DNA from: an uncultured Actinomycetes bacterium
Lineage (GTDB): Bacteria; Actinomycetota; Actinomycetes; Nanopelagicales; Nanopelagicaceae
Length of the DNA stretch: 39,072 nt
NCBI GenBank assembly: GCA_903836945.1
Contig: CAILSO010000012.1
Span: forward strand, 1 to 39,072
Reading direction: 5' to 3'
The notes under the pieces are model-generated. The model ran no database searches. It was not told the origin of the DNA and saw only the letters and a list, made by a program, of their open reading frames with translations. How positions within the stretch are numbered: the stretch's first letter is position 1; every line of letters starts with the position of its first letter. A program made the position numbers and the translations under genes. Below are positions 20,157-27,951 of this stretch, piece by piece.

Positions 20157-21743
20157 ATGATGAATGACAACTTTCATATCTATGACACCACTCTTCGTGA
20201 TGGGGCGCAGCAAGAGGGCTTAAACCTCTCAGTCCATGACAAGTTAGCAATTGCCCGTCACCTAGATGATCTTGGTGTTGGCTTTATTGAAGGTGGTTGG
20301 CCCGGAGCTAATCCAAAAGATACCGAATTTTTTAAGCGAGCGGCTACCGAACTTAAATTAAAGAACGCAACCTTTATGGCCTTTGGTGCAACTCGTCGGC
20401 CAGGAGTTAATGCAGCTGATGACCCGCTACTTCGAGCACTTGCAGATTCTGGCGCGGCCGGAGTGACCCTTGTGGCAAAGAGCCATGATCGCCATGTTGA
20501 TTTAGCCTTGAAGACAAATCTTGATGAGAACTTGGCGATGATTCGCGATTCGATTGAATTTTTACGCAAGGGTGGACAGCGCGTATTTCTAGATGCCGAA
20601 CATTTCTTTGACGGTTATAAATCAAATAAGGCTTATGCCCTTGAAGTAGTCCGCGTTGCTGCCGAAGCTGGCGCAGATGTAATTGCACTTTGTGACACCA
20701 ACGGGGGCATGTTGCCTGATGAACTTTCACAAGTTGTACATGATGTCTTAAGAGCTTCAAGCGCCCGACTTGGAATTCATTGCCACAATGACACTGGTTG
20801 CGCCGTTGCTAATTCACTTGCCGCAATCGCCGCTGGTGCAACTCACGTGCAAGGCACATTAAATGGTTACGGTGAACGCACTGGTAATGCTGATCTTGTA
20901 AGTATTATTGCCAATCTGGAATTGAAGAAGAAGCAACAGGTACTACCTACCGGCGCACTTCGTGAAGCTTTTCGTATTTCACATGCCGTTGCAGAAGTTA
21001 CAAATGTTGCCCCAAGTGCTCGCCAACCATATGTTGGAGTTTCGGCATTTGCTCACAAAGCTGGGCTGCACGCGAGTGCAATCAAGGTCGATCCGGCAAT
21101 GTACCAACACGAAGATCCAGCTTCTGTTGGAAACGATATGCGGATGCTGGTTTCAGAGATGGCGGGCCGAGCATCTATTGAATTGAAATCCAAAGAACTT
21201 GGCATCGCACTTGGTGAAGATAAGGAAGTTGTCACCCGCGTTGTAGCAAAGGTAAAAGATTTAGAGTCACAGGGTTATACCTTTGAAGCGGCTGATGCCT
21301 CATTTGAATTATTGTTGCGCGAAGAGATTGATGGAAAGCGGGCTAGCTTCTTTAAGGTGGAAAACTGGGATACCACCGTAAGTCGCGATAAAAATAACTT
21401 AGTTACATCAAAGGCATTTCTAACAATTTCTGCCGGCTCAAAATTAATTGAGTCCGAAGGTTCTGGAAATGGTCCAGTTAACGCAATTGATACAGCACTG
21501 CGTTCGGGACTTGAAACGGTTTATCCAGAATTAGCAAAGCTTGAATTAACTGACTACAAGGTTCGAATCCTGGAAGGTCGCCTCGGAACTGGCGCGATTA
21601 CTCGCGTCTTGGTTGAGACCAGCGATGGCACCGGGGAGTGGAGCACAATTGGGGTCCACGAAAATGTTATTGCTGCATCTGTGATGGCCCTTGAAGATGC
21701 GGTCACATATGGCTTGCTAAGACAAGGCCGCAAACCCGAGTAA
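20157..21743 (+). CDS. cimA: (R)-citramalate synthase
   Basis: Condenses pyruvate and acetyl-CoA to citramalate, opening the threonine-independent route to 2-ketobutyrate and isoleucine. The 528-residue protein belongs to the citramalate-synthase branch of the LeuA/homocitrate synthase family. Its N-terminus IYDTTLRDGAQQEGLNLSV, the run GFIEGGWPGANPKDTEFF and metal-site GIHCHNDTGCAVANSLAA are more like CimA than LeuA. A C-terminal regulatory dimer domain is present (about 385-528). Two adjacent ATGs exist (20157 and 20160). AAGG at 20149-20152 is seven bases from the second, so either is possible. Substrate choice rests on family resemblance. Last gene of the ilv operon. Confidence 0.9.
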   Translation: MMNDNFHIYDTTLRDGAQQEGLNLSVHDKLAIARHLDDLGVGFIEGGWPGANPKDTEFFKRAATELKLKNATFMAFGATRRPGVNAADDPLLRALADSGAAGVTLVAKSHDRHVDLALKTNLDENLAMIRDSIEFLRKGGQRVFLDAEHFFDGYKSNKAYALEVVRVAAEAGADVIALCDTNGGMLPDELSQVVHDVLRASSARLGIHCHNDTGCAVANSLAAIAAGATHVQGTLNGYGERTGNADLVSIIANLELKKKQQVLPTGALREAFRISHAVAEVTNVAPSARQPYVGVSAFAHKAGLHASAIKVDPAMYQHEDPASVGNDMRMLVSEMAGRASIELKSKELGIALGEDKEVVTRVVAKVKDLESQGYTFEAADASFELLLREEIDGKRASFFKVENWDTTVSRDKNNLVTSKAFLTISAGSKLIESEGSGNGPVNAIDTALRSGLETVYPELAKLELTDYKVRILEGRLGTGAITRVLVETSDGTGEWSTIGVHENVIAASVMALEDAVTYGLLRQGRKPE

Positions 21744-21752
21744 TCTTTAAGT
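21741..21752 (+). promoter_or_regulatory. Predicted leaderless -10 element of xerC
   Basis: TAATCT (21741-21746) overlaps the cimA stop codon and is followed by TTAAGT and the ATG at 21753. No Shine-Dalgarno is present. Confidence 0.5.
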
Positions 21753-22652
21753 ATGACCGCCGAGTTGATTGTTCAGTATGAAGAACACCTCGCGTTGGTA
21801 CGAAACCTTGCTGATAATTCGATTCGTGGTTACGTCTCAGATTTGCAGTCTTTTCTAAACCATATTGAAAAACTAGGTATAACTGAATTCGCAGATCTAG
21901 ATATCACCCACATCCGATCGTGGTTGGCTAATTTGCAAAGTACTGGCGCATCTAGATCAACAATGGCGCGACGAATAGTTTCAATTAGAGCTTTCACATA
22001 TTGGGCAGCGAGCCAAGGTTGGATCCCAACCGATATCGGGGCGAAACTAGCAATCCCAAAGGCCCACAAAACCTTGCCTGAAGTACTGTCACAAAAGGAG
22101 ACACAACTAGTACTTCAATCCTTAATAACTAAGCGGATGGAGGAGCCGACGGCGCTAAATATTCGAGACTTGGCGATGGTTGAAATTCTTTATGCTGCGG
22201 GAATTCGCGTTAGTGAATTGTGCGGTTTGAATTTAGGTGATTTTGATAGTTCTAGAAATACCTTGCGAGTAATAGGTAAGGGAGATAAAGAGCGAGTAGT
22301 GCCACTTGGAATCCCAGCGGTCAAGGCGCTAAATGAATGGGTCAGTATTGCTCGTCCGGAATTTGTTTTAGGTAGTTCAATGAATGCAACATTTTTAGGT
22401 TCCCGTGGAAAGCGAATTGATCAACGAACGGTTAGGGAAGTTGTTTATCAAGCAATGTCAGCTATTGGATCTCACATGAGCCCGCATGGTTTGCGCCATA
22501 CCGCCGCTACGCACTTATTGGAGGGTGGCGCAGATTTGCGCACGGTTCAGGAGATCTTGGGACATTCATCTTTGGCCACGACTCAGATTTACACCCACGT
22601 CTCGCCGGAGCGATTGAAGTCTGCTTATTCACAGGCCCATCCGCGGGCTTAA
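21753..22652 (+). CDS. xerC: Site-specific tyrosine recombinase XerC
   Basis: Host recombinase that resolves chromosome dimers at dif with XerD. The 299-residue protein has an N-terminal SAM-like core-binding domain (LVRNLADNSIRGYVSDLQSF) and the catalytic domain with the complete set R152 (AAGIRVSEL), K176 (IGKGDKERVVP), H245/R248 (HGLRHTAATHLLEGG), H271 (LGHSSLATTQIYTHV) and nucleophile Y280. Size and position directly upstream of rpsB match actinobacterial XerC and argue against a phage or integron integrase. XerD is not in the window. dif was not seen. Confidence 0.93.
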   Translation: MTAELIVQYEEHLALVRNLADNSIRGYVSDLQSFLNHIEKLGITEFADLDITHIRSWLANLQSTGASRSTMARRIVSIRAFTYWAASQGWIPTDIGAKLAIPKAHKTLPEVLSQKETQLVLQSLITKRMEEPTALNIRDLAMVEILYAAGIRVSELCGLNLGDFDSSRNTLRVIGKGDKERVVPLGIPAVKALNEWVSIARPEFVLGSSMNATFLGSRGKRIDQRTVREVVYQAMSAIGSHMSPHGLRHTAATHLLEGGADLRTVQEILGHSSLATTQIYTHVSPERLKSAYSQAHPRA

Positions 22653-22928
22653 GTTCGGGAATCGCAATTCCAGTCACGAGTCCAAATAACAAAAGGGCGG
22701 TTCCCACTAAGAATCTCACGGGGCGATCTTCACAAATCTGGCCTGGCCAGAAGCGCCTGGGGCTCCGGGGTGTGGATTTTGCACCCTTGTGCATGGCCTA
22801 GGATTAAGCCAGCACGGAAAGTTATTTCTGTGACTTCACGCGACTAAATCAGTACGCCTGTTCGGTCCGGAATCAATTTAGATTCAAATTTGAATCAAGA
22901 TTCATTCGGTCGGCAACTAGTCGCTAGG

Positions 22929-22949
22929 GACTTAACAAATTGTTAAGTC
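22929..22949 (+). repeat. Perfect inverted repeat upstream of rpsB (I)
   Basis: GACTTAACAA (22929-22938) and TTGTTAAGTC (22940-22949) are exact reverse complements around one base. As RNA it would form an 8-bp stem with the loop AAATT. Confidence 0.9.
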
Positions 22950-22960
22950 ATCAACCGAGT

Positions 22961-22982
22961 GTGAACTTAATTTTAAGTTCAC
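22961..22982 (+). repeat. Perfect inverted repeat upstream of rpsB (II)
   Basis: GTGAACTTAA (22961-22970) and TTAAGTTCAC (22973-22982) are exact reverse complements around TT. As RNA it would form an 8-bp stem ending three bases before the rpsB Shine-Dalgarno. It shares the ACTTAA/TTAAGT core with repeat I. Confidence 0.9.
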
Positions 22983-23000
22983 GATAAGGAGTGTGCCGCC

Positions 23001-23780
23001 ATGGCGGTTGTAACAATGCGAGAACTTCTCGACAGCGGAGTCCACTTCGGACACCAGACTCGTCGATGGAATCCAAAGATGAAGCGCTATATTTTTGCAG
23101 AGCGCAATGGCATCTACATTATCGATATCCAACAATCACTAGCGCTGATTGATAGCGCATACGAATTCATTAAGGACACTGTCGCCAAGGGCGGACATAT
23201 CCTTTTTGTTGGCACAAAGAAGCAAGCTCATGAGCCAATCAAGGCGCAATCAGCACGCGTTCAAATGCCATATGTGACCGAGCGCTGGCTAGGTGGAATG
23301 CTCACTAACTTCCCAACTGTCTACAAGCGAATTCAACGCTTGAAGGAATTGGAACAATTGGAGAGCCAGAACGATCAACTTTTAACAAAGAAGGAACTCC
23401 TAGTTCTTCGTCGCGAACGCGAAAAGCTAACTAAGAACCTTGAAGGTATTCGCAACATGACCAAATTGCCTAGCGCAATCTGGGTAGTAGATACCAAGAA
23501 AGAACACCTTGCTGTTCAAGAAGCACACAAGCTAGGTATTCCAGTTGTCGCAATCTTGGATACCAATTGCGATCCAGATGAAGTCGATTATAAAATTCCA
23601 GGAAACGACGATGCAATCCGCTCAATCGCGCTACTTACTCGCGTAATTGCTGATGCTGCTGTCGCTGGCCTTGCTGCTCGCTCAAAGCAAGCAGAAGCAG
23701 TTGCAGATAAGGAAGTTGCTGCGGCAGCTCCAATTGCAGATGTTGAGAAGGATTTAATCGCCAAGTCAGAGCAGGAGTAA
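23001..23780 (+). CDS. rpsB: 30S ribosomal protein S2
   Basis: Small-subunit protein needed for mRNA channel formation and S1 binding. The 259-residue product starts [27 protein letters not shown] and has the second S2 signature region [37 protein letters not shown] in intact form (shown in parts: [19 protein letters not shown]). The C-terminal tail is Ala/Glu-rich. AAGGAG lies 9 nt before the ATG. It is followed by tsf after 4 nt, the conserved rpsB-tsf pair. In other bacteria S2 represses this operon. Confidence 0.97.
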   Translation: MAVVTMRELLDSGVHFGHQTRRWNPKMKRYIFAERNGIYIIDIQQSLALIDSAYEFIKDTVAKGGHILFVGTKKQAHEPIKAQSARVQMPYVTERWLGGMLTNFPTVYKRIQRLKELEQLESQNDQLLTKKELLVLRREREKLTKNLEGIRNMTKLPSAIWVVDTKKEHLAVQEAHKLGIPVVAILDTNCDPDEVDYKIPGNDDAIRSIALLTRVIADAAVAGLAARSKQAEAVADKEVAAAAPIADVEKDLIAKSEQE

Positions 23781-23784
23781 TTAA

Positions 23785-24612
23785 TTGGCTTACACAGCAG
23801 AAGATGTAAAGAAGCTTCGCGAAGCTACCGCGGCCGGAATGCTTGATTGCAAGAAGGCGCTAGATGAAGCCGAAGGTGATTTCCAAAAGGCAGTTGAAAT
23901 CATTCGCGTTAAGGGTCTTAAGGGCGTCACCAAGCGTGAAGGCCGTACAACTCTTAATGGTTTAGTTCTAGCCAAGACCGAAGGCAACTTAGGTGTAATG
24001 CTCGAACTTAACTGCGAAACAGATTTCGTTGCTAAGGGCGATCGTTTTCAAGAGCTTGCTAACGAACTTCTAGTTCACCTACTTTCAAGCAAGATTGGTG
24101 ATCTAGCAACATTCCTTGCTTCAAAGATGGCTAATGGCAAGAGCGTGCAAGAGACCATCGATGAAGGAAACGCAACACTTGGCGAGAAGATTGAACTTCG
24201 CCGTATTGCCGTCCTTGATGGTTCACCAGTTGCTCTTTATATGCACCGCACCAACCCTGATCTACCACCACAAATTGGTGTTTTAGTTCAGTTGGCTACC
24301 GATGCACTTGAAGCCGGAAAAGATGTCGCTCAACATATTGCAGCCTTTGCGCCACAATTTGTTCGTCGCGAAGATATCCCAGCAGATCACATCGAAAATG
24401 AACGTCGTATTGCCGAAGAGACCGCGCGCGCTGAAGGTAAGCCAGAAGCCTCGCTCTCAAAGGTGGTCGAAGGTCGCATCACCGGCTTCGTTAAGGAAGT
24501 TAGCTTGCTAGAGCAATCTTTCGCTAAGGATGCCAAAAAGACCGTTCAACAGATCTTGGACGAGGCAAAGACCGCCGTGTCGGCATTTCACCGATTCAAG
24601 GTTGGTCAGTAA
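23785..24612 (+). CDS. tsf: Translation elongation factor Ts
   Basis: Guanine nucleotide exchange factor for EF-Tu. The 275-residue protein starts at TTG 23785, giving MAYTAEDVKKLREATAAGML, the canonical EF-Ts N-terminus. AGGAG (23773-23777) is 7 nt upstream, and no ATG or GTG fits. The UBA-like N-terminal module is followed by the core with LNCETDFVAKGDRFQELA, the second EF-Ts signature. Cotranscribed with rpsB. The rare TTG start in a highly expressed gene may tune the S2:EF-Ts ratio. Confidence 0.97.
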   Translation: MAYTAEDVKKLREATAAGMLDCKKALDEAEGDFQKAVEIIRVKGLKGVTKREGRTTLNGLVLAKTEGNLGVMLELNCETDFVAKGDRFQELANELLVHLLSSKIGDLATFLASKMANGKSVQETIDEGNATLGEKIELRRIAVLDGSPVALYMHRTNPDLPPQIGVLVQLATDALEAGKDVAQHIAAFAPQFVRREDIPADHIENERRIAEETARAEGKPEASLSKVVEGRITGFVKEVSLLEQSFAKDAKKTVQQILDEAKTAVSAFHRFKVGQ

Positions 24613-24659
24613 TCTCATCCAGTAGATAAGCTAGAAAAACTTCTAGAAATTAGAGATTA
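24610..24659 (+). promoter_or_regulatory. Two-tier stem-loop between tsf and pyrH
   Basis: TAATCTC (24610-24616, including the tsf stop) pairs with GAGATTA (24653-24659), enclosing a second stem CTAGAA (24631-24636)/TTCTAG (24641-24646). The outer stem's last base overlaps the first base of the pyrH Shine-Dalgarno AAGGAG (24659-24664). Function unknown. Confidence 0.4.
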
Positions 24660-24673
24660 AGGAGCACTCACAA

Positions 24674-25390
24674 ATGGCCCGCAAAGGTTATAAGCGAGTG
24701 CTCCTTAAACTTTCAGGTGAAGTTTTTGGTGGCGAGAAGGGCATCGGTGTTGACCCTGATGTCGTTCATGATTTTGCTGGGCAGATTGCAGAGGTAGTCC
24801 GATCTGGAACTCAAGTTGGCATCGTCGTCGGAGGAGGTAACTATTTCCGCGGCGCAGAACTTCAACAACGTGGAATGGATCGCGCCCGAGCTGACTACAT
24901 GGGAATGCTCGGAACTGTGATGAATTGTTTAGCGCTCCAAGACTTTCTGGAAAAAGAAGGTATCGAAACTAGAGTTCAAACCGCAATAACAATGGGGCAG
25001 GTCGCCGAGCCTTACATTCCGCGCCGTGCCATCCGACATTTGGAAAAGGGTCGCGTAGTTATATTTGGCGCCGGAGCTGGCATGCCATTCTTCACAACTG
25101 ACACAGTTGCCGCACAACGCGCACTTGAAGTTGGCGCCGAAGCTTTACTCCTTGCAAAGAGCGGTGTTGATGGCGTTTATTCGGCAGATCCGAAGAAGGA
25201 TCCATCCGCTACAAAGTTTGAGAACGTTTCATACGATGAAGTTCTGTCGAAATCACTTGCCGTCGCTGATGCAGCGGCATTTAGTTTATGTCGCGAGAAT
25301 GATCTACCAATCGTTGTTTTTGATCTAAAAAATAAGGGCAACATCGCTCGCGCCGTTCGTGGCGATAGCGTCGGAACGCTAGTTTCTTAA
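24674..25390 (+). CDS. pyrH: UMP kinase
   Basis: Bacterial hexameric UMP kinase, UMP to UDP in pyrimidine nucleotide synthesis. The 238-residue amino-acid-kinase-fold protein begins [20 protein letters not shown] and contains [25 protein letters not shown] and the uridylate-binding [13 protein letters not shown] and [15 protein letters not shown], all typical. AAGGAG lies 9 nt before the ATG. It stands in the conserved order rpsB-tsf-pyrH-frr, 18 nt before frr. Confidence 0.97.
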   Translation: MARKGYKRVLLKLSGEVFGGEKGIGVDPDVVHDFAGQIAEVVRSGTQVGIVVGGGNYFRGAELQQRGMDRARADYMGMLGTVMNCLALQDFLEKEGIETRVQTAITMGQVAEPYIPRRAIRHLEKGRVVIFGAGAGMPFFTTDTVAAQRALEVGAEALLLAKSGVDGVYSADPKKDPSATKFENVSYDEVLSKSLAVADAAAFSLCRENDLPIVVFDLKNKGNIARAVRGDSVGTLVS

Positions 25391-25408
25391 GTTTAATAAG
25401 GGGAGAAG

Positions 25409-25972
25409 ATGTCTGATATTTCAACCGCGCTAAGCGATGCAACTAACAAGATGGCCAAGGCTGTAGAAGTTGCTAAGGAAGATTTTGGCGGCATCCGAAC
25501 TGGCCGAGCTCATCCTTCAATGTTCGCCAAGATCATCGTTGATTATTACGGAGCAATGACCCCGCTCTCACAGCTAGCCTCATTTCAAGTGCCAGAACCA
25601 CGAATGGCTATCGTCTCTCCTTTTGATAAAGGCGCTACTGCTTCAATCGAGAAGGCGATTCGCGATTCTGATCTAGGTGTTAATCCACAAACAGATGGCG
25701 CCGTAATTAGAGTTAATTTCCCACAACTTACCGAAGAGCGTCGCAAGGATTACATCAAGGTAGCCCGAAATAAGGCGGAAGATTCCCGAGTTTCAATTAG
25801 AAATATTCGACGTACCGCTAAAGAAGCAATGGAGAAGCTAGAGAAAGATGGCTTAGCCGGTAAAGATGATGTGGCACGTGGCGAAAAAGATCTAGAGAAA
25901 ATTACCTCTGACCATGTAGCCAAGATTGATGAACTTCTAAAGCATAAGGAAGCCGAGTTACTCGAGGTTTAA
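25409..25972 (+). CDS. frr: Ribosome recycling factor
   Basis: tRNA-mimic protein that, with EF-G, splits post-termination ribosomes. The 187-residue product has the full RRF length. The domain I helices contain the recognisable VAKEDFGGIRTGRAHPSMFAKI and the C-terminal helix INxxQ-type region reads VARGEKDLEKITSDHVAKIDELLKHKEAELLEV in parts (DLEKITSDHV, HKEAELLEV). AAGGGGAG immediately upstream gives a good ribosome-binding site. It follows pyrH in the same transcript. Confidence 0.97.
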   Translation: MSDISTALSDATNKMAKAVEVAKEDFGGIRTGRAHPSMFAKIIVDYYGAMTPLSQLASFQVPEPRMAIVSPFDKGATASIEKAIRDSDLGVNPQTDGAVIRVNFPQLTEERRKDYIKVARNKAEDSRVSIRNIRRTAKEAMEKLEKDGLAGKDDVARGEKDLEKITSDHVAKIDELLKHKEAELLEV

Positions 25973-25990
25973 ACCTTCGATAAATTTAAG

Positions 25991-26839
25991 ATGGATGATC
26001 TGCATTCGATTAACGAAGCGATAAATGCCCGTGCTGGGCGCAAACTTCTTCCATCAATAATCGTCTCAGTAATTCTATTGACCTTGGTATTTACCACTGT
26101 GGTTTTTGCCAAACCTGTATTTGGTCTTCTAGTTTGGTTAGCCGTCATGTTGGCTATCCGTGAATTAGTAAATGCCTACAAGCTTGGCGGAATCGAACTT
26201 CCAAGGCTGGCAATACAAATTGCCGGAACCGCGCTTTTGATCGCTGCTTGGTATGGAAAAGTCTCTGGCCTAGCCGTTGCTACAGCTATTGCGATTCCAA
26301 ATGTGATGGTCTTTATTCTCTTTAAAGGTCCAAAGGATTTCGTCCGACGTGCGGCATCTGCCGCCTTTGCCGTCTTCTATCTAGCATTTCTCGGTGGCTT
26401 TATTATTTTGCTGGCACATCACTCTGATGGAGCTGCTCGAATTTTAACCTTAGTAGTTTTAGTAAGTTGCAACGATACCTTTGGATATATCTCAGGAGTT
26501 CTTTTCGGTAAGCACCCATTAGTTCCGGCAATTAGTCCCAAGAAAACTTGGGAGGGTCTACTTGGCTCTTTTATCTTTACTCCATCTGGTTCGGCTCTGG
26601 TATTCCACTTTGCGATGCATAAGCATTGGTGGATTGGTGCCGGCATTGGAATCGTTGCCGTCATAACCGCAACCTGCGGCGATTTGATCGAATCTGCAGT
26701 TAAGCGTGACCTTTCTATAAAAGATATGGGAACTCTGCTACCTGGACATGGTGGAATTTTGGACCGGATCGATTCCGTCTTATTTACCGGGCCGGCAGTT
26801 TGGTTCGCCCTCGAACTTATTACCCACTTTAAACTATGA
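25991..26839 (+). CDS. cdsA: Phosphatidate cytidylyltransferase (CDP-diglyceride synthase)
   Basis: Integral membrane enzyme forming CDP-diacylglycerol from phosphatidate and CTP, the branch point of phospholipid synthesis. The 282-residue protein has several hydrophobic segments (starting [20 protein letters not shown] at about 20-40). The family signature lies at about residues 235-262: [20 protein letters not shown] followed by GILDRIDS. The start has no Shine-Dalgarno. TAAATT at 25981-25986 is four bases from the ATG, so the start mode is uncertain. It lies 18 nt after frr and overlaps rlmN by 4 nt. Confidence 0.95.
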   Translation: MDDLHSINEAINARAGRKLLPSIIVSVILLTLVFTTVVFAKPVFGLLVWLAVMLAIRELVNAYKLGGIELPRLAIQIAGTALLIAAWYGKVSGLAVATAIAIPNVMVFILFKGPKDFVRRAASAAFAVFYLAFLGGFIILLAHHSDGAARILTLVVLVSCNDTFGYISGVLFGKHPLVPAISPKKTWEGLLGSFIFTPSGSALVFHFAMHKHWWIGAGIGIVAVITATCGDLIESAVKRDLSIKDMGTLLPGHGGILDRIDSVLFTGPAVWFALELITHFKL

Positions 26840-27951
26840 CTGAAATTAAATTAGTTTTCGAAGAGCCAAGGCAGCGAGTTAAGCCACCTCTTCACTTTGC
26901 CGATCTCTCACCAGAGGATCGCAAAGCAAAGGCGATAGAACTTGGTATTCCAGCATTTCGGGCAAACCAAATGGCAGTTCATTTCTTTTCACATTACAAC
27001 GATGATCCTGAAACTTGGACGGATATTCCAAAGGACCTTCGTGAGACTTTAGCCAGTGAATTCACGCCTAAGTTAATTACCTTGGTTCGTTCGGTAACCG
27101 CAGATGGCGGACGCACTCGCAAAGATCTCTGGAAACTTCACGACGGTGTCTTAGTTGAAAGCGTTTTAATGCGCTACTCCGATCGCACTACCGTTTGTAT
27201 CTCATCACAAGCTGGGTGTGGAATGAATTGCCCATTCTGCGCAACCGGTCAAAGTGGTTTGACGCGAAATTTAACTGCCGGTGAAATCACGGCGCAGGTT
27301 GTGGCAGCTGCAAGAATTTGCGCGACAGGTGAGTTGCCGGGCGGAGAGACCAGACTTTCAAATGTGGTCTTTATGGGAATGGGTGAGCCGCTAGCAAATT
27401 ACAACGCGGTTCTACGAGCGGTTCGAAATATCACAACCCCACAACCAGATGGATTAGGAATTAGCGCCCGATCGGTAACGGTTTCAACAGTTGGCCTAGT
27501 AAATGGAATTGAAAAATTAACGCAAGAGGGAATTCCAGTTACCTTGGCGGTTTCGCTGCACACACCTGATGATGAACTTCGCGACACCTTAGTACCGATT
27601 AATTCACGATTTAAAGTAAAGGAAGTCTTGGCGGCTGCTGATAAGTACGAAGCTAAGACTGGACGTAGATACTCGATCGAGTACGCATTAATTAGAGATA
27701 TAAATGATCAGGCTTGGCGGGCAGATCTCCTCGGGCGTTTACTCAAGAACCGAAATGCGCATGTAAATTTAATTCCGCTAAACCCAACTCCTGGTTCGAA
27801 GTGGACCGCCTCGCGACCAGAAGATGAAGCTGAGTTCGTTCGAGTTCTTGAAAGTTACTCGGTTCCAGTCACAGTTAGAGATACTCGCGGGCGCGAAATT
27901 GATGGCGCATGTGGCCAATTGGCCGCCGCCGAAGTAATCTCTGATTCATGA
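26836..27951 (+). CDS. rlmN: Dual-specificity RNA methyltransferase RlmN
   Basis: Radical-SAM enzyme methylating C2 of A2503 in 23S rRNA and A37 in some tRNAs. The 371-residue protein carries the 4Fe-4S CxxxCxxC motif as C128, C132 and C135 in [12 protein letters not shown]. The methyl-carrying cysteine at the C-terminus is probably C359 in [23 protein letters not shown] and the SAM-binding [10 protein letters not shown] regions are present. The ATG overlaps the cdsA stop (ATGA), and its own stop overlaps the aldehyde dehydrogenase start in the same way. rlmN after cdsA is usual for Actinobacteria. Confidence 0.96.
   Translation: MTEIKLVFEEPRQRVKPPLHFADLSPEDRKAKAIELGIPAFRANQMAVHFFSHYNDDPETWTDIPKDLRETLASEFTPKLITLVRSVTADGGRTRKDLWKLHDGVLVESVLMRYSDRTTVCISSQAGCGMNCPFCATGQSGLTRNLTAGEITAQVVAAARICATGELPGGETRLSNVVFMGMGEPLANYNAVLRAVRNITTPQPDGLGISARSVTVSTVGLVNGIEKLTQEGIPVTLAVSLHTPDDELRDTLVPINSRFKVKEVLAAADKYEAKTGRRYSIEYALIRDINDQAWRADLLGRLLKNRNAHVNLIPLNPTPGSKWTASRPEDEAEFVRVLESYSVPVTVRDTRGREIDGACGQLAAAEVISDS

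Larger units (their letters stand above)
22653..23000 (+). promoter_or_regulatory. 348-nt gap between xerC and rpsB: rpsB promoter/leader region with palindromes
   Basis: No convincing gene lies here. Visible elements, in order: a minus-strand hydrophobic reading frame that overlaps xerC (see findings); TAGGAT at 22799-22804 as a possible -10; an alternating GAATC/GATTC array at 22870-22903; an inverted repeat at 22929-22949; a second inverted repeat at 22961-22982; and the rpsB Shine-Dalgarno AAGGAG at 22986-22991. In many Actinobacteria an M23-type peptidase gene occupies this spot. The palindrome cluster suggests regulation of the ribosomal-protein operon, perhaps by S2 itself, but no known leader motif could be matched by eye. 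Confidence 0.6.

Noticed and set aside
21753-22652. Integron or phage integrase
   Set aside because: Size, catalytic motifs and location before rpsB fit housekeeping XerC. No attachment sites, phage genes or cassette arrays are nearby.
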